Source: an uncultured Clostridia bacterium (GTDB lineage: Bacteria; Bacillota; Clostridia; Oscillospirales; Acutalibacteraceae). Taken from it: 12,428 bases of DNA. Within the stretch, counting starts at the first letter, position 1, and the number at the start of each line of letters is the position of its first letter. Both the position numbers and the translations under genes were made by a program. Below the pieces are notes generated by a model. That model searched no databases, was not told the origin of the DNA, and saw only the letters and a program-made list of their open reading frames with translations. Positions 6,935 through 12,428 of the stretch are shown piece after piece. The stretch covers positions 1-12,428 of the forward strand of contig CAMOWP010000042.1 of NCBI GenBank assembly GCA_946628455.1. Direction: 5' to 3'.

Positions 6935-7549
6935 ATGCCCAGAGGCTCAGCTCAGCTGACTAATGCACGCAGGGAGGAAATAATAGGCGCCTGCAAGGAA
7001 CTATACAAAACAATGAGCTTTAAGGAGATAACGATTAAGGAAATCGCCTCCTATACCTCCTTCACCCGTCCTTCAATTTACAATTATTTTGAAACCAAGG
7101 AGGAAATATTCCTCGCCATTCTGCAAAAGGAATATGAGCTCTGGGTTGAGGAGCTGGAACGCGTAACGCGAGAAAATGAAGCGCTGACAAAACAGCAAGT
7201 TGCAAAGGCGCTTGCTTCCTCGCTTGAAAACAGAGCGCTGCTTTTAAAGCTTATGAGCATGAATCATTACGATATGGAAGCTAACAGCAGGATGGAAAGC
7301 CTCGTTGAATTCAAAAAGGCGTACGGCGCGTCACTGACCGCGGTTGAGGCGTTGCTGAGAAAATTCTGCAGCGATGTTGACAGTAATGAGTTCATCTTTA
7401 ACTTTTTCCCGTTTATTTACGGCATTTATCCCTATGCCGTAGTAACTGACAAACAAAAGGAAGCAATGGAAAAGGCAGAGATATTTTTTGAATATCACTC
7501 AATTTACGGGCTTGCATATAACTGCGCGCTTAAGCTTCTTACAAAATAA
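6935..7549 (+). CDS. TetR/AcrR-family transcriptional regulator, probable repressor of its own operon
   Basis: This 204-residue protein has the TetR N-terminal DNA-binding domain. RREEIIGACKELY (12-24) forms the first helix. EITIKEIASYTSFTRPSIYNYF (31-52) is the helix-turn-helix with the family's typical SIYNYF recognition-helix end, followed by TKEEIF. The remainder (about 65-204) is a helical ligand-binding and dimerisation domain without a recognisable ligand signature. The ATG at 6935 has GAGGTGA (6923-6929) at proper distance; an upstream in-frame GTG at 6926 is part of that ribosome site and is rejected. It is the first gene of the operon, directly behind the double operator, so autoregulation with control of the redox genes is likely. 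The inducer is unknown, perhaps an electrophile or quinone, judging from the gene set (inference). Confidence 0.9.
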   Translation: MPRGSAQLTNARREEIIGACKELYKTMSFKEITIKEIASYTSFTRPSIYNYFETKEEIFLAILQKEYELWVEELERVTRENEALTKQQVAKALASSLENRALLLKLMSMNHYDMEANSRMESLVEFKKAYGASLTAVEALLRKFCSDVDSNEFIFNFFPFIYGIYPYAVVTDKQKEAMEKAEIFFEYHSIYGLAYNCALKLLTK

Positions 7550-7560
7550 GGAGGTTTCAT

Positions 7561-8619
7561 ATGAATTATACCAAACTCGGAAATTCGGATTTAACCGTTT
7601 CAAGAATATGTATGGGCTGTATGGGCTTCGGCGACAGCGGACGCGGCCAGCACTCCTGGACTCTTGATGAAGCGCACTCCCGTGAAATTATCAAACGCGG
7701 TCTTGACCTCGGAGTTAATTTTTACGATACCGCAATCGCTTATCAGAGCGGCACGAGCGAGCAGTTTGTCGGCAGAGCGCTACGCGATTTTGCAAAGCGT
7801 GACGAGGTTGTTGTGGCAACAAAATTTCTTCCGCGAACTACCGAAGAAATTGAAAACGGAGTAAGCGGGCAGAGGCACATTGAAAATATGCTCAACACAA
7901 GCCTTAAAAATCTCGGTATGGATTACATTGATTTGTATATCTATCATATGTGGGATTGGAATACGCCGATTGAGGACATCCTCGAAGGGCTAAACAATAT
8001 AGTAAAAGCAGGAAAGGCAAGATATATCGGCATTTCAAACTGCTTTGCCTGGCAGCTTGCAAAGGCAAACGCAATCGCCGAAAGAGAGGGCTTTGCAAAA
8101 TTCGTTTCAGTTCAGGGGCATTATAACCTGATATTCCGCGAGGAGGAACGCGAAATGGTGCCTTACTGCCGCGAAGAAAATATTGCGCTCACTCCTTACA
8201 GCGCGCTTGCAAGCGGAAGGCTGTCAAGGCTGCCCGGGGCAAATGAAACAAAGCGCGCCGAGGAGGATACCTACGCGAAATTTAAATACGCCGCAACTGA
8301 GGATGTTGACAATATCATCATAAGCAGGGTTGCAGAGCTTGCCGAAAAGCACGGAGTCACTATGACGGAAATCTCGCTTGCGTGGCTGCTGACAAAAGTT
8401 ACGGCGCCCGTAGTCGGCGCAACTAAAATGCACCATATTGAAGGCGCGGCAAGGGCGGTTGAGCTTGAGCTTACCGATGAGGAAACGGCTTATCTTGAGG
8501 AGATGTACGTTCCTCACGCTCTTGCAGGAGTTATGGCGCAGAACAAGCCCGCAAACGCTAATGAAAAACACGTCTGGTCAACAGGCGACCAAAAAATAGG
8601 AGGGAAAAATAATGAGTAA
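7561..8619 (+). CDS. Aldo/keto reductase, YajO-like
   Basis: This 352-residue cytosolic NAD(P)H-dependent aldo/keto reductase forms a TIM barrel. The catalytic tetrad is visible as Asp56, Tyr61, Lys88 and His129, the last within YIYHMWD. By recollection it resembles E. coli YajO along its length: the RG-x-HSWTLDE segment (28-37), GRALRDFAKRDEVVVATK (71-88), YIGISNC and REEEREM. Family members reduce carbonyl groups of aldehydes, ketones or sugar-derived compounds; the substrate is not predictable. The C-terminal tail after about residue 325 is polar. The ATG follows AAGGAGGT (7548-7555), which overlaps the tetR stop codon, so translation of the two is tightly linked. The last codons overlap the next gene by 8 bp. 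Confidence 0.93.
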   Translation: MNYTKLGNSDLTVSRICMGCMGFGDSGRGQHSWTLDEAHSREIIKRGLDLGVNFYDTAIAYQSGTSEQFVGRALRDFAKRDEVVVATKFLPRTTEEIENGVSGQRHIENMLNTSLKNLGMDYIDLYIYHMWDWNTPIEDILEGLNNIVKAGKARYIGISNCFAWQLAKANAIAEREGFAKFVSVQGHYNLIFREEEREMVPYCREENIALTPYSALASGRLSRLPGANETKRAEEDTYAKFKYAATEDVDNIIISRVAELAEKHGVTMTEISLAWLLTKVTAPVVGATKMHHIEGAARAVELELTDEETAYLEEMYVPHALAGVMAQNKPANANEKHVWSTGDQKIGGKNNE

Positions 8620-9367
8620 AAAAATCGTTCAGACAGCAGGAAGAGACCAGCTCGGAGATTTTGCGCCGAGCTTCGCGCACCTTAACGACGACGTTCTTTT
8701 CGGCGAGGTGTGGAATGAGCCTGCGCTTGATGTTAAAACAAAGTGCATTGTTACCGTTGTATCCTTAATGGCAAGCGGAATAACCGACAGCTCTCTCAAA
8801 TATCACCTGATGAACGCAAAAAATAACGGCGTTACAAAAGAGGAAATCGCTGCAATTATTACGCATTGCACAATGTACACGGGCTGGCCTAAGGGCTGGG
8901 CAGTATTCCGCCTTGCAAAAGAGGTCTGGGATGAAGATAGCAACGCGTTATCTGACAAAGAAAGATTCCAGAGTGAAATTATGTTCCCTATCGGCGAGCC
9001 TAATCCTTACGGACAGTTTTTCAGCGGCAACAGCTATCTCGCTCCCGTTTCAACAAAGCAGATTTCAATTTTCAACGTAACCTTCGAGCCCGGCTGCATA
9101 AACAACTGGCATATTCACCACGCAAAAAGCGGCGGCGGCCAGATGCTTATCTGCGTTGGCGGACGCGGCTACTATCAGGAATGGGGCAAGGAAGCAGTTG
9201 AAATGACAGAGGGCACGGTTATCAACATACCCGCCGAGGTCAAGCATTGGCACGGCGCGGCAAAGGACTCCTGGTTTGCTCACCTTGCAATTGAAATTGA
9301 AGGCGAGGAAGCGAGCAACGAATGGCTCGAGAGCGTTGACAGAAACGAATACGGTAAACTGAAATAG
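8612..9367 (+). CDS. Carboxymuconolactone decarboxylase-like/cupin fusion protein
   Basis: This 251-residue protein has two domains. Residues about 15-105 match the carboxymuconolactone decarboxylase/AhpD-like helical fold: EVWNEPALDVKTKC, then LKYHLMNAKNNGVTKEEIAAIITHC, then TGWPKGW. Cys45, His65 and Cys86 are present, but there is no CxxC as in AhpD, so peroxidase-type activity is doubtful. Residues about 145-232 are a cupin barrel with metal-ligand candidates His167 and His169 (WHIHH), Gln177 (GGGQM) and His212/His214 (KHWHGA). The likely role is conversion or detoxification of a small hydroxylated or cyclic compound, but no reaction can be named. The ATG lies 8 bp inside the preceding gene and follows AGGAGGG. 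Such CMD/cupin proteins are often encoded beside flavodoxins and aldo/keto reductases (from memory), which agrees with this operon. Confidence 0.88.
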   Translation: MSKKIVQTAGRDQLGDFAPSFAHLNDDVLFGEVWNEPALDVKTKCIVTVVSLMASGITDSSLKYHLMNAKNNGVTKEEIAAIITHCTMYTGWPKGWAVFRLAKEVWDEDSNALSDKERFQSEIMFPIGEPNPYGQFFSGNSYLAPVSTKQISIFNVTFEPGCINNWHIHHAKSGGGQMLICVGGRGYYQEWGKEAVEMTEGTVINIPAEVKHWHGAAKDSWFAHLAIEIEGEEASNEWLESVDRNEYGKLK

Positions 9368-9383
9368 TATCGGAGGACAGACT

Positions 9384-10031
9384 ATGAAAACTAAAGTTAC
9401 AGCCTTACTTTTAACTGTTCTGCTTGTGCTTTCGCTTACCGCCTGCAAGGCGGCTTCGCCTGAGCAGACAACGGCTCCGCAAACCGAAGCGCAAACCGAA
9501 GCAGCCGTTTCCGAGAAGCAGACGGAAGCTGAAACTAAGGAAGCTGAAACTAACGCAGGCAAGGTGCTTGTTGTATATTTTTCAGCAACGGGAACAACAA
9601 AGGGCGTTGCAGAGAAAATTGCAAAAATTACGAACGCCGACATATACGAAATCAAGGCCGCTCAGGAATATTCAAGCGCAGACCTTGACTGGAACGACAG
9701 CTCAAGCCGCTCAACAAAGGAGCAAAACGATAAATCAGCCCGCCCCGAAATTGCAAGCGAAAAGCTTTCTCTTGACGGCTATACAACTATCTATATAGGC
9801 TATCCTATCTGGTGGGGCGAGGAGCCGCGCATTATGGATACCTTCGTTGAAAGCTATAATTTTGACGGCATAACGATGATTCCGTTTTGCACCTCAAGCA
9901 GCAGCGGCATCGGCAGAAGCGGCAAAAACCTTGAAGAAAACGCCAAGAGCGGAAAATGGCTTGACGGCGAGCGTTTCGGCGGTAACGCAACGGAAGCTGA
10001 TATTCAGTCCCGGATTGAAGCCATAAAATAA
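9384..10031 (+). CDS. Flavodoxin-domain lipoprotein, probably extracytoplasmic
   Basis: This 215-residue protein opens with a lipoprotein signal peptide: Lys2 and Lys4, a hydrophobic core (about 6-17) and lipobox LTAC with Cys21. A low-complexity linker rich in Gln, Thr, Glu and Ala follows (about 26-58, with QTEA and AETK repeats). The flavodoxin domain then runs from residue 59 to the end. Its FMN-phosphate loop is SATGTT (67-72), and PIWW (141-144) lies in the isoalloxazine-binding region. It is predicted to be anchored outside the cytoplasmic membrane, which is unusual for a flavodoxin. It is a paralogue of the cytosolic flavodoxin two genes downstream, sharing the YFSA-x-GTT, ADxYEIK, SRS-x-KE and PIWW patterns. 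The ribosome site is CGGAGGA, and spacing to the next gene is 15 bp. It may pass electrons to or from the adjacent membrane protein (inference). Confidence 0.9.
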   Translation: MKTKVTALLLTVLLVLSLTACKAASPEQTTAPQTEAQTEAAVSEKQTEAETKEAETNAGKVLVVYFSATGTTKGVAEKIAKITNADIYEIKAAQEYSSADLDWNDSSSRSTKEQNDKSARPEIASEKLSLDGYTTIYIGYPIWWGEEPRIMDTFVESYNFDGITMIPFCTSSSSGIGRSGKNLEENAKSGKWLDGERFGGNATEADIQSRIEAIK

Positions 10032-10046
10032 AAGCGGAGAATTAAA

Positions 10047-10709
10047 ATGCAGGTAAAACAGAAAAATACTATAAAAAGAATAGTTGATGTATTTCTGACA
10101 GTTGTTCTGCTTTGCCTTATGGCGTATCAGGTGACGGGCGAAGCGCTTCACGAATGGCTCGGTATCGGAATGACCGCGCTTGTCATCGTTCATCAGATAC
10201 TGAACGCAAAATGGTACGGCGCGCTGCTTAAGGGAAAATATAACGCTCTGCGCATACTGAAAACAGCGGTAAACCTTCTTCTTTTGCTGAGCTTTGCCGT
10301 AACCGCCCTTTGCGGTATAGCAATGAGCGGTCACGCGGTGCCGTTTCTGTACGGTATGCTGCCCGTATCCTTCGCAAGGCAGTTTCATCTCTCGCTGTCG
10401 CACTGGTCTTTCGTGCTGATGGGGCTTCACCTCGGAATTCATATCCCCGTTATGACGGCAAAGACGGCTGACAAAAAGCGAAGTATAATGATGGCGGCGC
10501 TTGGCATAATTGCCGCTACAGGGCTTTTCTTCTTCCTGAAAAACGGAATATATAACTATCTGTTTTTCAGAGTACCGTTTGCATTTTTCGATTTCGAAAA
10601 AGCAGCGGCGCTCGTATTTCTTGAAAACATTTTAATTCTGCTGTTTTTCGCATTTACCGGAACGGTTTTGGCTTCAGTATTTAAAAACAAAAAAACAAAA
10701 AAGGAGTAA
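10047..10709 (+). CDS. DUF4405-type membrane protein, possible haem-binding electron carrier
   Basis: This 220-residue integral membrane protein has about six hydrophobic segments (roughly 13-30, 38-53, 72-94, 116-136, 145-162 and 186-212). Histidines cluster in or next to the first four: His35, His49, His96, His114, His119, His128 and His132, with patterns HEWLG...VIVHQILN and HLSLSHW...GLHLGIH. Pairs of His on facing helices are typical of cytochrome-b-like haem ligation and match the DUF4405 family as I recall it. Haem binding is an inference. It lies between two flavodoxin genes, one secreted and one cytosolic, which fits transfer of electrons across the membrane. The C-terminus is lysine-rich and cytosolic-looking. 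The start has GGAG upstream. Its last codons contain the ribosome site of the next gene. Confidence 0.82.
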   Translation: MQVKQKNTIKRIVDVFLTVVLLCLMAYQVTGEALHEWLGIGMTALVIVHQILNAKWYGALLKGKYNALRILKTAVNLLLLLSFAVTALCGIAMSGHAVPFLYGMLPVSFARQFHLSLSHWSFVLMGLHLGIHIPVMTAKTADKKRSIMMAALGIIAATGLFFFLKNGIYNYLFFRVPFAFFDFEKAAALVFLENILILLFFAFTGTVLASVFKNKKTKKE

Positions 10710-10713
10710 TAAT

Positions 10714-11184
10714 ATGAGCAAAAAATTAGTAGCTTATTTTTCAGCAAGCGGAACTACCGCTGCAAAAGCAAAGGCACTTGCCGAGGCGGCAGGAGCAGAT
10801 TTATACGAAATCAAGCCCGAAAAGGCATATACAAAATCGGACCTTAACTGGATGAATCCTCTTTCGCGCAGCAGCAAGGAAATGAAAAAGGGCATCAAGC
10901 CCGCCCTTGCGGATACAAATGCAGAGATTGAAAGCTACGATGTTATTTTCGTCGGCTTCCCGATTTGGTGGTACGTTGCGCCGACGATTATTAACAGCTT
11001 CCTTGAAGCATACGATTTCAGCGGCAAGAGTGTCGTTCTCTTCGCAACCTCGGGCGGAAGCGGCTTCGGCAAGGCTGTTCAGAGCCTGCATGAAAGCGCG
11101 CCCGGCGCTCAGATTGTTGAGGGCAGACTTTTAAACGGCGCCGTTTCAACAGAAGAGCTCAAGGCATTCGCTGAAAAATTTTAG
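10714..11184 (+). CDS. Flavodoxin, cytosolic
   Basis: This 156-residue single-domain flavodoxin has no leader. The FMN-phosphate loop is SASGTT (10-15), followed by LYEIKPEKAY (30-39), PIWW (83-86) and a Gly/Ser-rich TSGGSGFG loop near residues 111-118. It is an electron-transfer protein or small FMN-dependent reductase in the family often annotated flavodoxin_4. It is a paralogue of the lipoprotein at 9384-10031, so the operon encodes one copy for each side of the membrane. The ATG is four bases after the previous stop, and its AAGGAG site (10701-10706) lies within the end of that gene, indicating coupled translation. Confidence 0.92.
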   Translation: MSKKLVAYFSASGTTAAKAKALAEAAGADLYEIKPEKAYTKSDLNWMNPLSRSSKEMKKGIKPALADTNAEIESYDVIFVGFPIWWYVAPTIINSFLEAYDFSGKSVVLFATSGGSGFGKAVQSLHESAPGAQIVEGRLLNGAVSTEELKAFAEKF

Positions 11185-11193
11185 GAGGAAAAT

Positions 11194-12060
11194 ATGATTT
11201 ATAACGAAGCGTTTACCCTTTCAAACGGAGTTAAAATCCCCGCGCTCGGCCTCGGCACGTGGCTGATGAACGATAACGAAGCAGCTCAGGCGGTAAGAGA
11301 CGCGGTCAGCCTCGGCTACCGCCATATTGACACAGCGCAGGCATATGAAAACGAAAGGGGAGTCGGCGAGGGAATCCGCACCTGCAAAGTTAAAAGAGAG
11401 GACTTGTTTATAACAACAAAGGTTGCCGCTGAATGTAAGAGCTATGAAACCGCGGCAGCTTCAATTGAAGGCTCGCTCAGCGCCCTCGGTGTTGATTACA
11501 TTGATTTGATGATAATTCACTCGCCTCAGCCCTGGATGGAGGTTAATCAGTCCGACAACCGTTATTACAAAGAAAACCTCGAGGCGTGGAGAGCGCTTGA
11601 GGATGCGTATAAAGCGGGAAAAATAAAGGCAATCGGCGTTTCAAATTTCCTTGTGGACGACCTTAAGAACATTATAAATAACTGCGAAATCAAGCCTATG
11701 GTAAATCAGATTCTCTGCCATATCAGCAACACACCGCTTGAGCTTATTGGTTTTTGTAAGGAAAACGGAATTCAGCTTGAGGCTTACAGCCCCGTTGCTC
11801 ACGGCGCAGTGCTCGGCAATGAAAAAATCAAGGCTGTTGCCGACAAATACGGAGTGTCAATTCCTCAGCTCTGCCTTAAATATGACCTCCAGCTCGGTAT
11901 GGTTGTTATCCCTAAAACGGCTAACCCCGCCCATATGGAAAGCAATGCAGACCTTGATTTTACTATCAGCAGCGACGATATGGAAATGCTTAAAAACATC
12001 GAGCATATCAGGGATTACGGCGCGCACAGCTTCTTCCCCGTATTCGGCGGAAAATTATAA
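11194..12060 (+). CDS. Aldo/keto reductase, 2,5-diketo-D-gluconate reductase-like (AKR5-type)
   Basis: This 288-residue NAD(P)H-dependent reductase is of the shorter DkgA/YvgN-like subgroup. It has GYRHIDTAQAYENERGVGEG (41-60), with Asp46 and Tyr51. Lys76 follows in ITTKV and His109 in DYIDLMIIHSP, completing the catalytic tetrad; IGVSN and PIPKT-like (VIPKT) cofactor loops are also present. Members reduce methylglyoxal, aldehydes and keto-sugars. It is not a close relative of the aldo/keto reductase at the start of the operon, so the unit carries two different subfamilies. AGGAGG overlaps the stop codon of the flavodoxin gene before it. It is the last gene, followed after about 8 bp by a terminator. 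Confidence 0.93.
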   Translation: MIYNEAFTLSNGVKIPALGLGTWLMNDNEAAQAVRDAVSLGYRHIDTAQAYENERGVGEGIRTCKVKREDLFITTKVAAECKSYETAAASIEGSLSALGVDYIDLMIIHSPQPWMEVNQSDNRYYKENLEAWRALEDAYKAGKIKAIGVSNFLVDDLKNIINNCEIKPMVNQILCHISNTPLELIGFCKENGIQLEAYSPVAHGAVLGNEKIKAVADKYGVSIPQLCLKYDLQLGMVVIPKTANPAHMESNADLDFTISSDDMEMLKNIEHIRDYGAHSFFPVFGGKL

Positions 12061-12068
12061 TAAACTCA

Positions 12069-12098
12069 AAAAGCACAGCCGAAACAGGCTGTGCTTTT
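12069..12098 (+). terminator. Bidirectional Rho-independent terminator after the redox operon
   Basis: A perfect 12-bp stem AAAAGCACAGCC (12069-12080) pairs with GGCTGTGCTTTT (12087-12098) around a GAAACA loop. The T-run on the plus strand ends the operon. The A-run before the stem gives a T-run on the minus strand, so it can also stop transcription coming from rpsI. Confidence 0.9.
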
Positions 12099-12107
12099 AA
12101 CTTTTGA

Positions 12108-12121
12108 GCGCTCGCCGTGCA
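12108..12121 (+). repeat. 14-bp inverted copy of rpsI internal sequence
   Basis: GCGCTCGCCGTGCA here is the exact reverse complement of 12345-12358 within the rpsI coding end. The two rpsI segments that recur downstream (this one and the 20-bp direct repeat) are adjacent in rpsI, separated there by 3 bp, which argues against coincidence. Confidence 0.6.
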
Positions 12122-12153
12122 AAAAAATAACACCCCTGCTTTTTGCAAGGGTG
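12122..12153 (-). terminator. Minus-strand terminator beyond the displaced rpsI 3' end
   Basis: A 9-bp stem with one mismatch (12131-12139 with 12145-12153, CACCCCTGC/GCAAGGGTG) and a T5 loop is followed on the minus strand by TTATTTTTTT. It lies 18 bp past the stop codon of the duplicated rpsI end, as expected if it was the original rpsI terminator. Confidence 0.78.
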
Positions 12154-12168
12154 CTTGTAAATTGAAAT

Positions 12169-12188
12169 AATTATCTCTTTGAGAACTG
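12169..12188 (-). repeat. Displaced copy of the rpsI 3' end (att-like direct repeat, distal copy)
   Basis: The 20 bases are identical to 12322-12341. On the minus strand they encode the last rpsI codons Gln-Phe-Ser-Lys-Arg and the stop, but no rpsI frame continues upstream of this copy. It has its own terminator at 12122-12153. This is either a leftover attachment site or a product of duplication. Confidence 0.85.
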
Positions 12189-12189
12189 T

Positions 12190-12277
12190 CGGAGCGTTAA
12201 GAAAACAGTCCGGTGGACTGTTTTTAGCTTCGACCGCAGGAGCTAAGCTCCGAGGACCCGCAGCGGACGCTCCGCTG
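12190..12277. repeat. 88-bp densely palindromic intergenic element
   Basis: The block contains three nested hairpins: AAAACAGTCC/GGACTGTTTT (12202-12224, loop GGT), GGAGCT-A-AGCTCC (12239-12251) and CAGCGGA/TCCGCTG (12261-12277, loop CGC). An outer inverted repeat, CGGAGCG (12190-12196) with CGCTCCG (12268-12274), encloses them. It is more GC-rich than its surroundings and has no convincing open reading frame. It may be a REP- or MITE-like repeat or a structured RNA; copy number elsewhere in the genome cannot be judged from here. Confidence 0.65.
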
Positions 12278-12285
12278 ATAAAAGA

Positions 12286-12312
12286 GAAAAGCGTTTCCAA
12301 AACGGAAACGCT
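12286..12312 (-). terminator. Rho-independent terminator of rpsI (proximal)
   Basis: A perfect 9-bp stem AGCGTTTCC (12290-12298) pairs with GGAAACGCT (12304-12312) around a 5-nt loop and is followed on the minus strand by TTTTCTCTTTT. It starts 11 bp after the rpsI stop codon. Confidence 0.85.
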
Positions 12313-12321
12313 GTAATAACA

Positions 12322-12341
12322 AATTATCTCTTTGAGAACTG
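12322..12341 (-). repeat. rpsI 3' end, proximal copy of the 20-bp direct repeat
   Basis: This is the in-gene copy of AATTATCTCTTTGAGAACTG, identical to 12169-12188 with a start-to-start distance of 153 bp. It covers the last five sense codons, the stop and two bases beyond. Confidence 0.85.
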
Positions 12342-12428
12342 CGGTGCACGGCGAGCGCCTTTGAGACCGTATTTCTTTCTTTCCTTCATTCTCGGGTCAC
12401 GAGTGAGGAAGCCTGCCTTCTTAAGAGC
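12324..12428 (-). CDS. rpsI: 30S ribosomal protein S9, C-terminal fragment (cut by window edge)
   Basis: The last 34 residues are in the window, read leftward and ending at TAA (12326..12324). They include LTRDPRMKERKKYG followed by LKGARRAPQFSKR, the highly conserved basic C-terminal tail of S9 that reaches the P-site tRNA in the 30S subunit. The reading frame is intact to the stop. The gene converges on the redox operon. Its 3' end is duplicated downstream (12169-12188), and the region beyond it holds several terminators and a palindromic element. Confidence 0.94.
   Translation of the reverse strand, partial: ALKKAGFLTRDPRMKERKKYGLKGARRAPQFSKR

Noticed and set aside
9065..9655. 196-aa open frame on the minus strand across the CMD-cupin and lipoprotein genes
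   Set aside because: It is antisense to two well-supported genes that carry family motifs. Its residues (Val/Ala/Ser/Cys-rich) show no domain, and no ribosome site was evident.
9424..9798. 124-aa Arg/Gln/Lys-rich plus-strand frame inside the lipoprotein gene
   Set aside because: Its basic repeats are the out-of-frame reading of the QTEA-rich linker.
9894..10442. 182-aa open frame on the minus strand opposite the DUF4405 gene
   Set aside because: Its composition is that of a shadow frame and it overlaps real genes completely.
12097..12300. 67-aa minus-strand open frame over the palindromic block
   Set aside because: It runs through hairpins and a terminator, has no homology I recognise and no ribosome site.
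12061..12323. CRISPR array in the repeat-rich region before rpsI
   Set aside because: The repeats are two copies of a gene end plus differing hairpins; there is no regular repeat-spacer pattern.

Overview
The window looks like a chromosomal segment of an anaerobic, spore-forming member of the Clostridia, probably an Oscillospiraceae/Ruminococcaceae-type gut organism. This rests on a full-length spoIIE, strong AGGAGG-type ribosome sites, and AT-rich intergenic DNA with sigma-A-like promoters. The taxonomic placement is inference; no marker gene is complete enough to name a genus.

Layout. The left edge holds the first 13 codons of gap (minus strand) and its probable promoter. Next, on the minus strand, come a GPH-family (MelB-like) sugar/cation symporter with its own promoter and terminator, and a calcineurin-type metallophosphoesterase with a very good extended -10 promoter. 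A short divergent intergenic region then leads to the plus strand. First there is spoIIE (membrane domain plus PP2C phosphatase). It is followed 19 bp later by a protein that keeps the whole architecture of GlmS (Ntn glutaminase domain plus two SIS domains) but has lost essentially every catalytic residue of both halves. I call it a GlmS-like pseudoenzyme that starts at a TTG codon.

From 6861 to 12098 lies one compact seven-gene operon. It has a perfect TTGACA-N17-TATAAT promoter bracketed by two near-identical palindromic operators. The order is: TetR-type regulator, YajO-like aldo/keto reductase, carboxymuconolactone-decarboxylase/cupin fusion, secreted lipoprotein flavodoxin, multi-histidine DUF4405-type membrane protein, cytosolic flavodoxin, second aldo/keto reductase, then a bidirectional terminator. 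Together these suggest an inducible redox module with flavodoxins on both sides of the membrane and a possible haem protein between them. The inducer and substrate are unknown.

The right edge holds the last 34 codons of rpsI (ribosomal protein S9, minus strand). Its 3' end is duplicated: a 20-bp exact copy of the last codons sits 153 bp downstream, and each copy has its own terminator. The 133 bp between the copies contains a densely palindromic block, and a further 14 bp of rpsI is present inverted nearby. This resembles the scar of a site-specific integration at the rpsI 3' end, or a small non-autonomous element.

The most interesting items are the GlmS-like pseudoenzyme beside spoIIE, the flavodoxin/membrane/aldo-keto-reductase operon with its double operator, and the rearranged rpsI 3' region.
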